A stretch of DNA of 64,000 bases. Source: Nocardioides cremeus (GTDB lineage Bacteria > Actinomycetota > Actinomycetes > Propionibacteriales > Nocardioidaceae). The stretch is taken from contig NZ_JAULSC010000002.1 of assembly GCF_030518195.1 (NCBI RefSeq), positions 1 through 64,000 of the forward strand. Reading direction: 5' to 3'. This document shows, one piece after another, positions 34,420 to 45,205 of this stretch. A program made the translations under genes and the position numbers. The notes under the pieces are model-generated. The model ran no database searches. It was not told the DNA's origin and was given only the letters and a program-made list of their open reading frames with translations. Numbering within the stretch: the first letter of the stretch is position 1; every line of letters starts with the position of its first letter.

Positions 34420-36104
34420 CAGCGGCGCCGCAGCAGGACGACTCCGTCCTTGACGACGGCCCGCTGCACCCCGTCGGGGCCGGTGGCCTCGCGCGGGCGC
34501 ACCTCGCACAGCTCCACCTCCCAGTCGGCGGGGTCGAGGGCGAGCCCGGCCACCTCCTCGGCGGGCAGCAGCAGCTCGGGCATCGGCGAGACGTAGCGGC
34601 CCTCCTGGTCGGGGGCGTCGTGCGCGTGCTGGTGGTCGCGGTGGTCGTGGTGGTCCTGCTGGTCGAGGTGGGCCGACGCCCACGGCGGGATGTCGGCCGC
34701 GGACTCGAAGACGTGGGAGACCACCAGCAGGTGGCCGCCCGGGCGCAGCCTCCCGGCGGCGCGGCGCAGGATCTCCGCGCGCGGCAGCTCGACGTCGGAG
34801 TGCAGGAACGAGGCCGTCACCAGGTCGAAGGCCTGCTCCGTGCGCCACGAGGCGAGGTCGTGCGCGTGCCAGTCGATGCGCTCCGCCACACCCCGCTGCT
34901 CGGCGCCCGCCGCGCCTCGGGCCACCGCGGTCGCCGAGACGTCGACGGCCGTCACCTGCCAGCCCTGCTCGGCCAGCCAGACCGCGTCGCCGCCCTCGCC
35001 GCAGCCGAGGTCGAGCACCTCGCCGGCCGGCAGGGTGGCCACCACGTCGGCGGTCGTCGCGTTGACGCGCCCCGACCACAGCGGCGCGGACCCGGCGTAC
35101 CAGTCCTCCCAGTGCGTGGTGACCCGGTGGGTGGCCGCCTCGGCCACGTCGAACTCCTCCTCCACCAGCACTGCGTTGACGAACGCCCCGGTCATCGCGC
35201 CGGCGCCGGTCACCACCGGCACGGTGGCCATCGGCTGCACCACGTTGCCGACCGCCCAGACCCGACCGTGGCTGGTGCGACCGGTGGCGTCGACGGCCAG
35301 CACGCTCCCGAACGGCCCGTCCTCGCGCGCCAGGTCGAGCCCGGCGAGGAACGCGTCGTGGGGGAGCGGGCGGCCGGAGGTGAAGAGCGCGTCGAGCCCG
35401 ACCACCTCGCCAGTAGCGGTGCGCACCCCGCTCAGGGCCGGGCCGTCACCGAGCACCTCGACCACCGGCTCGCTGACCAGGCGCACCCCGCGGCTGCGCA
35501 GCCGCCGCACGGTCTCCTCCTCCAGCGGCTCGACGGCGGCGCTGAGGACCGTCACGTCGTCGCTCCACTGGCGCAGCAGCTGGGCCTGGTGCAGGTTCGC
35601 CAGGCTGGTGAGCAGCACTCCCAGCCGGCGCCCGCGCACCTCCCACCCGTGGCAGTAGGGGCAGTGCAGCACGCTCGTGCCCCACCGCTCGGCCAGCCCC
35701 GGCACCTCCGGCAGCACGTCGGTGATGCCGGTGGACGCCACCAGCGCCCGGGCCCGCACGACCTCGCTGCCCAGGTGCACGAGCAGCCCGTCCCCAGCCT
35801 CGGGCCCGGCCTGCTCGACGCGGTCGACCCGCCCCGCGCGCACCTCCACGTCGTACGCCGCCACCTCGGCGCGCCCGCGCGCCACCAGGTCGGCCGGGGC
35901 GGTGCCGTCGTGGCCCAGCACCCCGTGCACGTGCGCGGCGTAGCGGTTGCGCGGCTCACCCGCGTCGACCACCAGCACCCGGCGCCGCGCCCGGCCCAGC
36001 ATCAGCGCCGCCGCCAGCCCCGCGGCGCCGCCGCCCACGACCACCACGTCCCAGGTCTCGGCCGGGTCAGGAGTGTCGTTCTCGGTCATCGTCTCGTCGT
36101 CCAT
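34419..36104 (-). CDS. Thioredoxin-reductase-like flavoprotein fused to a methyltransferase
   Basis: The 561-residue protein has two parts. Residues about 15-320 are an FAD/NAD oxidoreductase: WDVVVVGGGAAGLAAALMLG, VLHCPYCHGWEVRG (redox CPYC), and AVGNVVQPMATVPVVTGAGA. Residues about 335-561 are a SAM methyltransferase: EVLDLGCGEGGDAVWLAEQG (motif I), FDLVTASFLHSDVE and LRPGGHLLVVSHVF. A His/Asp-rich loop (QQDHHDHRDHQHAHDAPDQ) follows. Such fusions are usually predicted in thiol or metalloid handling; the reaction is not known. The start is ATG 36104 or the later ATG 36089. It is divergent from an XRE-cupin regulator. Confidence 0.85.
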   Translation of the reverse strand: MDDETMTENDTPDPAETWDVVVVGGGAAGLAAALMLGRARRRVLVVDAGEPRNRYAAHVHGVLGHDGTAPADLVARGRAEVAAYDVEVRAGRVDRVEQAGPEAGDGLLVHLGSEVVRARALVASTGITDVLPEVPGLAERWGTSVLHCPYCHGWEVRGRRLGVLLTSLANLHQAQLLRQWSDDVTVLSAAVEPLEEETVRRLRSRGVRLVSEPVVEVLGDGPALSGVRTATGEVVGLDALFTSGRPLPHDAFLAGLDLAREDGPFGSVLAVDATGRTSHGRVWAVGNVVQPMATVPVVTGAGAMTGAFVNAVLVEEEFDVAEAATHRVTTHWEDWYAGSAPLWSGRVNATTADVVATLPAGEVLDLGCGEGGDAVWLAEQGWQVTAVDVSATAVARGAAGAEQRGVAERIDWHAHDLASWRTEQAFDLVTASFLHSDVELPRAEILRRAAGRLRPGGHLLVVSHVFESAADIPPWASAHLDQQDHHDHRDHQHAHDAPDQEGRYVSPMPELLLPAEEVAGLALDPADWEVELCEVRPREATGPDGVQRAVVKDGVVLLRRR

Positions 36105-36141
36105 GTGACTAGTGCACCCGGTGGATGCTGATCTCGCAATG

Positions 36142-36163
36142 ATCTTTGCGGATATGGCAAGAT
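36142..36163. promoter_or_regulatory. Imperfect dyad ATCTTTGC-GGATAT-GGCAAGAT
   Basis: An inverted repeat with one bulge lies 6 bp before the XRE-cupin start, in the 65-bp divergent region. It is a likely operator for that regulator, controlling both directions. Confidence 0.45.
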
Positions 36164-36169
36164 CGACGC

Positions 36170-36751
36170 ATGACTGACGAGCTGGCACAGGTGGGGGCGC
36201 GGCTGCGGGCCGCCCGCAACGACCGGGGCTGGACCCTCGACGACCTGGCCGAGCGGGCCGGGATGTCGCCCAGCACGCTCTCGCGCCTGGAGTCGGGCAA
36301 GCGCCAGGCCAGCCTCGAGCTGCTGCTGCCGCTGACCCGCCAGCTGGGCATCCGTCTCGACGACCTCGTCTCGACCCAGACCCCTGACCCGCGGGTGCGG
36401 CGGGCGCCGATCCGGCGGCAGGGGATGCTGATCGTGCCGCTGGCACCCGAGGGCGCGCCGATCTCGACGTACAAGATCACCTACCCGCCGGTGGACAGCC
36501 CGCCCGAGCGCCGCACCCACGACGGCTACGAGTGGCTCTACGTGCTCACCGGCCGGCTGCGGCTGCTGCTGGGGGAGCAGGACCTCGTGCTGACGCGCGG
36601 GGAGGCGGCCGAGTTCGACACCCGCACCCCGCACAGCATGTCGGCGGTGGGCTCCCGGCCCGCGCAGGTGCTGAGCATCTTCAACGACGAGGGGATGAAG
36701 ATGCACACGCACACCCACTCCGAGTCCGACGTGCGGGGCGGGACCGGCTGA
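36170..36751 (+). CDS. XRE-family regulator with cupin domain
   Basis: The 193-residue protein has an N-terminal HTH (VGARLRAARNDRGWTLDDLA, ERAGMSPSTLSRLESGKRQA) and a C-terminal cupin (HDGYEWLYVLTGRLRLLLGE, RGEAAEFDTRTPHSMSAVGS). This is the MmoQ/SutR-type layout for small-ligand regulation. It is divergent from the flavoprotein-methyltransferase gene, its likely target. The sequence ends in MKMHTHTHSESDV, a His-rich patch that might bind metal. ATG 36170 is chosen over 36146, which would extend into the dyad. Confidence 0.88.
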   Translation: MTDELAQVGARLRAARNDRGWTLDDLAERAGMSPSTLSRLESGKRQASLELLLPLTRQLGIRLDDLVSTQTPDPRVRRAPIRRQGMLIVPLAPEGAPISTYKITYPPVDSPPERRTHDGYEWLYVLTGRLRLLLGEQDLVLTRGEAAEFDTRTPHSMSAVGSRPAQVLSIFNDEGMKMHTHTHSESDVRGGTG

Positions 36752-36800
36752 GGCTCCAACGATTTCGGCGAGGTAGGCACCGTCCTTTACGTTCCCGCCT

Positions 36801-38423
36801 GTGCCTGTTCCACGCCTGCGCTCGGCAGTCCTCGCCCTCGCCCCCCTCGCCCTGGCCGCTGCCGTCGTGCCCGGGGTCTCGGCGGGCACCACCACGACGG
36901 CGGTCGACCCCGCCCAGCTGCACCAGCGCCTGGTCGGCGCGGCGATGTATGCCGGTGTCTCCGACGATTACGAGCCGCCTCTGCCCCCGGTGCGCGAGCA
37001 GGCCGAGGCCGAGGCCCCCAACATCGTCCTGATCACCACCGACGACCAGACGGCCGCCGACATGCGTTTCATGCCGCGCACCCGCCGGCTGCTCGGCCGG
37101 GCCGGGGCGACCTTCGAGGACGCCATCAGCCCGCACCCGCTGTGCTGCCCCGCGCGCGCCGAGATCGTCTCCGGCCAGTTCGCCCAGAACAACGGCGTGC
37201 ACTCCAACGGCGGCGAGTACGGCGGCTACCGCCGGCTCAAGGACCCGCACAACACGCTGCCCAAGTGGCTCTACGAGAGCGGCTACCACACCGGGATGGT
37301 CGGGAAGTTCATCACGCACTGGAAGCCCCAGCGCGACGGCGTGCCGACCGGCTGGGAGTGGTTCGACGTGCCGCGCACCTCGACGTTCGGCTACTACGAC
37401 TTCAAGATGTTCACCCAGGGCGTCAAGAAGCGCTACAACGACGGCAAGGCCTACTCCAGCACCTACACCACCGACCGCACCGTCGAGCTGATCGAGAGCT
37501 GGTCGCAGGGGGCGGACCCGACGCAGCCCGACGCCGAGCCCGAGGCGGAGCCGAAGCCGTTCTTCATCTGGAGCTCCTACTTCGCCCCGCACGGCGAGTG
37601 CGGCGAGGGCAGCTGCAAGAACGGGCCGACGCCGGAGCGCAAGTACGCCGACGCCCGTCGCAACGCCAAGGCGCCCAGCCTGAAGAAGCGGTCGTACGAC
37701 GCCCCGCAGCACCGCCCCAACCCCCTGGTGGCGGGCCGCAAGGTGGCCTCCCGCGGGCACACCCAGAAGTTCTTCCTCGACCGGGTCCGCTCGCTGCAGA
37801 GCGTCGACGAGGGGGTCGCCCGGATCGTGACCTCGCTGCGCGAGGCCGGTGAGCTGAGCAACACCGTCATCATGTTCACCTCCGACAACGGCTACCTGCT
37901 CGGGGAGCACCGCTACTCCGGCAAGATCGTGCCCTACGAGGAGGCCCTGCGGGTGCCGCTGCTGGTGCGCGGCCCGGGGATCGAGCGCTCGCGCCCGACC
38001 TGGACGGCCACCACGGTCGACCTGGCGCCGACCATCGCCTCGCTGGCCGGCGCGACGCCGGGCCGCCGCCAGGACGGCCGTGACCTCGTGCCGGCGCTGA
38101 CGGGCGGCACCCGGCCCACGGGCGACACCACGCTCGTGCAGGCCGGCGCCCGCTCGGCCCGCGACGGCACCGGCGCGTGGATGTATCGCGGCGTGCGCAC
38201 CGCCGACTACACGTTCACCAAGTGGAAGAAGCGCTCGGGCCGGCCCTTCGCCGAGCTCTTCGACCGCCGGGCCGACCCGCAGCAGCTCCGCAACGTGGCC
38301 GCCCAGCCCCGCTACCGCAAGGTGCGCCGCGAGCTGGAGCGCCGGCTCTCGAAGCTGAACCGCTGCGGCGGCGCCACCGCCTGCTTCCGCGACTTCGGCC
38401 CGGTGCCGCGTCCGCGCCGCTGA
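36801..38423 (+). CDS. Secreted sulfatase-family hydrolase
   Basis: The 540-residue protein has a signal peptide (VLALAPLALAAAVVPGVSAG). Sulfatase marks are NIVLITTDDQTAADM (metal Asp pair), PHPLCCPARAEIVSGQFA (C-x-P-x-R maturation motif, formylglycine Cys), VGKFITHWKP and MFTSDNGYLLGEH (metal DN). Substrate could be a sulfate ester or phosphonate. The Cys-type motif requires a formylglycine-generating enzyme, not seen here. GTG start. Confidence 0.88.
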   Translation: MPVPRLRSAVLALAPLALAAAVVPGVSAGTTTTAVDPAQLHQRLVGAAMYAGVSDDYEPPLPPVREQAEAEAPNIVLITTDDQTAADMRFMPRTRRLLGRAGATFEDAISPHPLCCPARAEIVSGQFAQNNGVHSNGGEYGGYRRLKDPHNTLPKWLYESGYHTGMVGKFITHWKPQRDGVPTGWEWFDVPRTSTFGYYDFKMFTQGVKKRYNDGKAYSSTYTTDRTVELIESWSQGADPTQPDAEPEAEPKPFFIWSSYFAPHGECGEGSCKNGPTPERKYADARRNAKAPSLKKRSYDAPQHRPNPLVAGRKVASRGHTQKFFLDRVRSLQSVDEGVARIVTSLREAGELSNTVIMFTSDNGYLLGEHRYSGKIVPYEEALRVPLLVRGPGIERSRPTWTATTVDLAPTIASLAGATPGRRQDGRDLVPALTGGTRPTGDTTLVQAGARSARDGTGAWMYRGVRTADYTFTKWKKRSGRPFAELFDRRADPQQLRNVAAQPRYRKVRRELERRLSKLNRCGGATACFRDFGPVPRPRR

Positions 38424-38540
38424 CCAAGCACGACCTCGCACGACCTCGACGTACGGCCGTCCCCGGTGGGGGCGGCCGTGCGTGCGTCCGGGACCGCCTG
38501 CGGCACGAGCGCGGACCACGACCGACGGGCCGGTATTGCA

Positions 38541-38555
38541 AAAGGTCATACCTTT
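38541..38555. promoter_or_regulatory. Palindrome AAAGGT-CAT-ACCTTT, probable GntR operator
   Basis: A perfect 15-bp dyad (6-bp arms, 3-bp spacer) lies upstream of the gluconate-type permease. GGTAT (38532-38536) and ATACC (38548-38552) form a second overlapping dyad. FCD-class GntR regulators bind similar short dyads, and one is encoded 1.6 kb downstream. Confidence 0.6.
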
Positions 38556-38628
38556 GAGGCACCCTCATGGTGACCGACCCCACACCGAGCCGCTCGGCCC
38601 GCCCGAGCCCGCCCCGCCTGGAGACCCG

Positions 38629-40107
<1,479 letters not shown>

Positions 40108-40145
40108 CCCGGGTCCACCGGGCCGGGCTCCACGAGGGTGGCGGG

Positions 40146-40826
40146 TCAGTCGCTGGTGGCGTGCAGCACCTCGGTGCAGATCGCGGTCATCGCCGAGCGG
40201 GCCGCCTCCGGCTCGCCGGCGGCGACCGCCTCGGCGACCACCAGGTGCAGGCGCCGGGCCTCGGGCTTGGGGCGCGGCGGCATCAGGTCGTGGTCGGTGC
40301 GCCCGCGCAGCACCTCCTCCACCACGTCGCACAGCCCGGCGAACATCTGGTTGCCCGACAGCTGCAGCAGCCGGCGGTGGAAGGCGACGTCGTGCTCCAG
40401 GAAGGCGCGCAGGTCACCGGCCGCGCCGGTGGTCTCCATGTCGTGGGCCAGCCGCAGCAGCGCGGCCCCGTCGTCGGGCCCGGCGTGCTCGGCGGCCAGC
40501 GCCGCCGAGGCCGGCTCGACCGCGGCGCGCAGCTGCGAGAGCTCGCGCAGGTGGGCGGTGCGCTGCTCGCCGTCGAGGCGCCAGCGCACCACGGCCGGGT
40601 CGTAGGAGCTCCACTCCGAGGCGGGCAGGATCCGGATGCCGGTGCGCCGGCGGCTCTCGACCAGGTGCTTGGAGGCGAGGACCTGCACGACCTCGCGGGC
40701 CACGGTGCGCGAGACGGCGTACTCGGCGCCGAGCCACTCGAGGGTGATCACGGTGCCCTCGGCGAGCGAGCCGTCGATGATGCGCGGGCCCAGGCTCGCC
40801 AGGACCTCCTCGTGCATCGTCGCCAT
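40146..40826 (-). CDS. GntR-family regulator (FCD domain)
   Basis: The 226-residue protein has a winged helix (VITLEWLGAEYAVSRTVARE, VVQVLASKHLVESRRRTGIR) and an FCD ligand domain (LRAAVEPASAALAAEHAG, LEHDVAFHRRLLQLSGNQMF with metal Asp/His, HHxxx-type RRLHLVVAEAVAAGE). It is divergent from gluconokinase with 17 bp between, and convergent with the permease. It probably represses both and binds gluconate or a phosphorylated product. Confidence 0.88.
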   Translation of the reverse strand: MATMHEEVLASLGPRIIDGSLAEGTVITLEWLGAEYAVSRTVAREVVQVLASKHLVESRRRTGIRILPASEWSSYDPAVVRWRLDGEQRTAHLRELSQLRAAVEPASAALAAEHAGPDDGAALLRLAHDMETTGAAGDLRAFLEHDVAFHRRLLQLSGNQMFAGLCDVVEEVLRGRTDHDLMPPRPKPEARRLHLVVAEAVAAGEPEAARSAMTAICTEVLHATSD

Positions 40827-40843
40827 GCCGGGGAGCCTAGGTC

Positions 40844-41431
40844 ATGAGCGCGCCCCTCCCGCGCCGCACGGACCGGCTGCCCCACCTCGTCGTGATGGGC
40901 GTCTCCGGCACCGGCAAGACGTCGGTGGCCGGCCTGCTCGCCGAGCGGCTCGGCCTCACCTTCGTCGAGGGCGATGCGCTGCACCCGCGCGCCAACGTCG
41001 CCAAGATGAGCGCCGGGCAGCCCTTGACCGACGACGACCGGGCGCCCTGGCTGGCCGCGCTGGCCGCCGAGGTACGCCGGCACGAGGCGCTCGGTGCGGG
41101 CACGGTGCTGACCTGCTCGGCGCTGCGCCGGCGCTACCGCGACGCGCTGCGCGCCGGCGACGCGCCCGGCAGCAGGCTCTTCGTGCACCTCGAGGCGCCG
41201 GCCGCGCTGCTGCGCGAGCGGATGGAGCGGCGCGAGCACTTCATGCCCGCCTCGCTGCTGGACTCCCAGCTGGCCACGCTCGAGCCGCTCGGCCCTGACG
41301 AGCCGGGGATGCGCGTCGACGTCAGCGCGCCCCTGGCCGTCGTCGTCGACCGCGTCGTCGAGGCGCTGCAGAGGGGCCGCTCGGAGGCCGGACCCCGTGC
41401 GGGGGACCCGGTCGTCGGCCCCGGCCGGTAG
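40844..41431 (+). CDS. gntK: Gluconokinase
   Basis: The 195-residue P-loop kinase has VVMGVSGTGKTSVAGLLAER, FVEGDALHPRANVAKMSAGQ, PLTDDDRAPWLAAL and LTCSALRRRYRDALR, all typical of thermoresistant gluconokinases. It converts gluconate to 6-phosphogluconate with ATP, feeding the pentose phosphate pathway. It is divergent from the GntR gene; the permease is nearby. Confidence 0.93.
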   Translation: MSAPLPRRTDRLPHLVVMGVSGTGKTSVAGLLAERLGLTFVEGDALHPRANVAKMSAGQPLTDDDRAPWLAALAAEVRRHEALGAGTVLTCSALRRRYRDALRAGDAPGSRLFVHLEAPAALLRERMERREHFMPASLLDSQLATLEPLGPDEPGMRVDVSAPLAVVVDRVVEALQRGRSEAGPRAGDPVVGPGR

Positions 41432-41440
41432 GAAGGGGGC

Positions 41441-43951
41441 GTGCCCCACGACCCGAGCGACCACTTCGTCCACGTCCGCGGTGCCAGCGAGCACAACCTG
41501 CAGCACGTCGACGTCGACCTGCCCCGCGACGCCATGGTCGTCTTCACCGGCGTCTCGGGGTCGGGCAAGTCCTCGCTGGCCTTCGGCACCCTCTACGCCG
41601 AGGCTCAGCGCCGCTACTTCGAGTCGGTGGCGCCCTACGCCCGGCGGCTGCTGCAGCAGGTCGGCGCGCCCCACGTGCAGGAGATCACCGGCCTGCCGCC
41701 GGCCGTGGCGCTGCAGCAGCGGCGGGGGGCGCCCAGCTCGCGCTCCAGCGTCGGCACCCTGACCACGCTGTCCAACCTGGTGCGGATGCTCTACTCGCGC
41801 GCCGGCACCTACCCGGCGGGCGCGCAGCGCCTGGGCGCCGAGGCGTTCTCGCCCAACACCACCGCCGGGGCCTGCCCCGAGTGCCACGGGCTGGGAGAGG
41901 TCCACGACGTGGCCGAGGATCTGCTGGTCCCCGACCCCTCGCTGAGCATCCGCGACGGCGCGATCGCCGCCTGGCCGGGCGCCTGGCAGGGCAAGAACCT
42001 GCTGCGGGTCGTGAAGGCGGTCGGCATCGACGTCGACGCGCCCTTCGAGCAGCTCTCGCGCAAGGACCGCGACTGGCTGCTCTACACCGACGAGCAGCCC
42101 CGGGTGCTGGTCGACCGCCGCGGCGAGCCCGACGACTCCACCGGCCGCGACTACCACGGCACCTTCTGGAGCGCGCGCAAGCACGTGCGCCACGTGCTGG
42201 CCGACACCAAGAGCCAGATGATGCGCGACAAGGCGATGCGCTTCGTGCGGGCGGTGCGCTGCTCCGCCTGCGCGGGCACCGGCCTGCAGGCCGAGTCGCT
42301 GGCCGTGACGTTCCGCGGGCTGAGCATCGCCGAGACCAACGCGCTCTCCTTCGTCGACCTCGTCGAGCAGCTGCGACCGGTCGCCGAGCTGGGCGAGGCC
42401 TCGGCCGCCACGTCGTCGGCCGACTCGGGGGAGGGCACCGAGGTCGCGGTGCGGCTGTGCGCCGACCTGGTCGCCCGCGTCGAGGTGCTGCTCGAGCTCG
42501 GCCTGGGCTACCTGTCCCTGCGCCGCAGCTCCACCACGCTCTCGCCCGGAGAGACGCAGCGGCTACGGATCGCCACCCAGCTGCGCTCGGGGCTCTTCGG
42601 GGTCGTCTACGTGCTCGACGAGCCCTCCGCCGGCCTGCACCCCGCCGACGCCGAGCCGCTGCTCGACGTGCTCGAGCAGCTCAAGGCGTCGGGCAACTCG
42701 CTCTTCGTGGTCGAGCACGACCTCGACGTCGTGCGGCGCGCCGACTGGGTGGTCGACATCGGTCCGGGCGCCGGCGAGAACGGCGGTCGGGTGCTCTACT
42801 CCGGCCCCGTGGCCGGGCTCGAGGAGGTGGCCGGCTCCGTCACCGGGGCGCACCTCTTCGGCCGGGTCGAGCCCGTCGAGCGGCAGCGGCGTACGCCGCA
42901 CGGCTGGCTGCACCTGCGCGGCATCAGCAGGCACAACCTCGACGACCTCGACGTCGACCTGCCGCTGTGCACGCTCACCGCGGTCACCGGCGTGTCCGGC
43001 TCGGGCAAGTCGACCCTGGTCACCCAGGTGCTGGCCGAGCTGGTGCGCCGCCACCTGGGCCAGAAGCCCGACGAGGAGCACGACAGCGCCCTGGAGATCG
43101 ACGTCGACGACGTCACCGGCCTCGAGTCGTTCGACCGGCTGGTGCGGGTCGACCAGCGCCCCATCGGACGCACCCCGCGCTCCAACCTGGCCACCTACAC
43201 CGGCCTCTTCGACGCGGTGCGCAAGCTCTACGCCGCCACCCCCGAGGCTCGCGCCCGCGGCTACGGGGCCGGTCGCTTCTCCTTCAACGTCGCCGAGGGG
43301 CGCTGCGAGACCTGCCAGGGCGAGGGCTTCGTCTCCGTCGAGCTGCTCTTCATGCCGGGCACCTACGCGCCGTGCCCGGCCTGCGGGGGCGCCCGCTACA
43401 ACCCCGAGACCCTCGAGATCCGGCACCGCGGCCGCAGCATCGCCGACGTCCTGGCCCTCTCGGTCGACGAGGCCGCCGAGGTGCTGGCCGACGTGCCGGC
43501 GGCCGCGCGCAGCCTGACGACCCTGCGCGAGGTCGGCCTGGGCTACCTGCGGCTGGGCCAGCCCGCGACCGAGCTCAGCGGCGGTGAGGCGCAGCGCATC
43601 AAGCTGGCCACCGAGCTGCAGCGGGCCCGGCGCGGGCACGCGCTCTACCTGCTCGACGAGCCCACCGCGGGGCTGCACCCGGCCGACATCGCGCTGCTGG
43701 TCGACCAGCTGCACCGCCTGGTCGACGCCGGCAACACCGTGGTGGTCGTCGAGCACGACCTCGCCACGATCGCGGGCGCCGACTGGGTCGTCGACCTCGG
43801 CCCGGCCGGCGGCGACGGGGGCGGTCGGGTGGTCGCCACCGGCACCCCCGACGAGGTCGCCGCCGCCGACGGCAGCGTCACCGCGCCGTACCTGGCCCGG
43901 CACCTGGCCCAACGACTGGCCCAGCGCGAGACTGTCCGCGCGGGCAGCTGA
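41441..43951 (+). CDS. UvrA-like ABC protein
   Basis: The 836-residue protein has duplicated ABC halves. First half: GVSGSGKSSLAFGTLYAEAQ and TLSPGETQRLRIATQLRSG. Second half: GVSGSGKSTLVTQVLAELV, ATELSGGEAQRIKLATELQR and LYLLDEPTAGLHP. A zinc-type Cys pair set appears at CPECHGLGEVHD and RCSACAGTGL, and again CETCQGEG ... CPACGG. It is shorter than UvrA proper (about 950), matching the UvrA2/drug-resistance-type paralogues. Its role may be DNA binding or self-protection; no antibiotic cluster is adjacent. It starts 9 bp after gntK. Confidence 0.88.
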   Translation: MPHDPSDHFVHVRGASEHNLQHVDVDLPRDAMVVFTGVSGSGKSSLAFGTLYAEAQRRYFESVAPYARRLLQQVGAPHVQEITGLPPAVALQQRRGAPSSRSSVGTLTTLSNLVRMLYSRAGTYPAGAQRLGAEAFSPNTTAGACPECHGLGEVHDVAEDLLVPDPSLSIRDGAIAAWPGAWQGKNLLRVVKAVGIDVDAPFEQLSRKDRDWLLYTDEQPRVLVDRRGEPDDSTGRDYHGTFWSARKHVRHVLADTKSQMMRDKAMRFVRAVRCSACAGTGLQAESLAVTFRGLSIAETNALSFVDLVEQLRPVAELGEASAATSSADSGEGTEVAVRLCADLVARVEVLLELGLGYLSLRRSSTTLSPGETQRLRIATQLRSGLFGVVYVLDEPSAGLHPADAEPLLDVLEQLKASGNSLFVVEHDLDVVRRADWVVDIGPGAGENGGRVLYSGPVAGLEEVAGSVTGAHLFGRVEPVERQRRTPHGWLHLRGISRHNLDDLDVDLPLCTLTAVTGVSGSGKSTLVTQVLAELVRRHLGQKPDEEHDSALEIDVDDVTGLESFDRLVRVDQRPIGRTPRSNLATYTGLFDAVRKLYAATPEARARGYGAGRFSFNVAEGRCETCQGEGFVSVELLFMPGTYAPCPACGGARYNPETLEIRHRGRSIADVLALSVDEAAEVLADVPAAARSLTTLREVGLGYLRLGQPATELSGGEAQRIKLATELQRARRGHALYLLDEPTAGLHPADIALLVDQLHRLVDAGNTVVVVEHDLATIAGADWVVDLGPAGGDGGGRVVATGTPDEVAAADGSVTAPYLARHLAQRLAQRETVRAGS

Positions 43952-43959
43952 GCCGGGGC

Positions 43960-44952
43960 TCAGGCGTCGGAGCCGCCGAGCTGTGGGGAGACCAGCACCA
44001 GCGGCGTCCGTCGGCGCAGCGCGAGCGGCAGCGTGGAGCAGGCGACCAGGGCCACGAAGCCGCTGATGATCTTGTCGCCCAGCGAGACGACCATGTTGGA
44101 CAGCCCGACCGCCACCTCGAGCAGGCCGGTCATCTCCACGAACGTGGCGGTGACGAAGTCCTGGCTGTGCCCGACCCCGCCGCCGTAGAGCAGCACCAGC
44201 ACCGGGATCGCCACCAGCGTGCAGGCCACGGCGACCAGCACGTTGAGGCCCATGAAGCGCAGCAGCGTGCGGCCCATCGCGAAGCGCCGCACGCCGTAGC
44301 CCCACACCAGCGCGCCGGCCATGTTGACCAGGGCGAAGGGGATGGAGTCGGGGCCGCTGATCGCGGTGCCCGCCAGGTTGCTGCTCAGGCCGACGCCGAC
44401 GCCGTACCAGGGGCCGAGCGCGATCGCGGCGACCGCGGTGCCGATCATGTCGAGGAAAATCGGGAGCTGCAGGACGTCGACGACGACGCGGCCCACGAGG
44501 TTGACCACGACGCACAGCCCGGCGAGCGCCATCGCCAGCCGCAGCCCCGGAGGGGCGGCCGGCGACGAGGTCGCCTCGGAGGTGGACGCAGGGGCAGGCT
44601 GGGCGGCCGGGGTGGGCTGGGCCGCGGGCGCCGGGGGAAGGACGTCGACCGGGTGGCGGCACTGCGCGACCCACTGGTCGACGTCGGCGTCGTGGCCGCC
44701 GAGCACGCCCACGATCTCGCGGACCAGCTCGAGGTTGACCCGCGCCCGGCCGGTGCGGAACACGTCGTAGACGGTGGTCCGGGCGACCCGGGCCTCGTGC
44801 TCGCCGAGGCCCGCCTCCAGGCGCCGGAGTGCTACGCGGCGCGCGATCTCGCCGTACGACGGCTCACCGGCCTCGAGCCGCAGCTGCTGGAGGTGGAGCG
44901 CGAGGAGGTCCCACTCGCTCCCGCTGGGTGACTGGGTCGGCGTGTCGGTCAC
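43960..44952 (-). CDS. HTH protein fused to an ECF-S-like membrane domain
   Basis: The 330-residue protein starts with an HTH-like segment (LQQLRLEAGEPSYGEIARRV, ARTTVYDVFRTGRARVNLEL) typical of actinobacterial XRE-like regulators. A Pro/Ala-rich linker (residues about 105-135) follows, then five to six membrane helices with AIALGPWYGVGVGLSSNLAG and FALVNMAGALVWGYGVRRF, resembling ECF transporter S components. A membrane-bound ligand-sensing regulator is one reading. No ECF energising genes are adjacent. Confidence 0.65.
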   Translation of the reverse strand: MTDTPTQSPSGSEWDLLALHLQQLRLEAGEPSYGEIARRVALRRLEAGLGEHEARVARTTVYDVFRTGRARVNLELVREIVGVLGGHDADVDQWVAQCRHPVDVLPPAPAAQPTPAAQPAPASTSEATSSPAAPPGLRLAMALAGLCVVVNLVGRVVVDVLQLPIFLDMIGTAVAAIALGPWYGVGVGLSSNLAGTAISGPDSIPFALVNMAGALVWGYGVRRFAMGRTLLRFMGLNVLVAVACTLVAIPVLVLLYGGGVGHSQDFVTATFVEMTGLLEVAVGLSNMVVSLGDKIISGFVALVACSTLPLALRRRTPLVLVSPQLGGSDA

Positions 44953-45205
44953 GACCTGGTCCTCCCTGGTGGGCTGCGGCGGCGCCCATGCGCACGACCG
45001 TCCGGCTCCCCACTGTACGAGCGTGCGTCCGGGTTGTTCGGATTCGTTCGGGACTTAACCGGGGGTGGTGGAAATCGCAGGTCAGGGCCTACAACTGATG
45101 GTGTTGTCGTCGTGGCGCCGGGGGGAGCCGCGGCGACGGCGACAGCGCCGCGCCCACCCCGCCACCCGTACGGGGTGTCCCCGCGCGAAGAGGACGAGGA
45201 GCCGA

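Noticed and set aside
34419..36446. A 675-aa version of the flavoprotein-methyltransferase
   Set aside because: The extra N-terminus overlaps the divergent XRE-cupin gene and its operator and lacks homology; the FAD motif begins close to ATG 36104.
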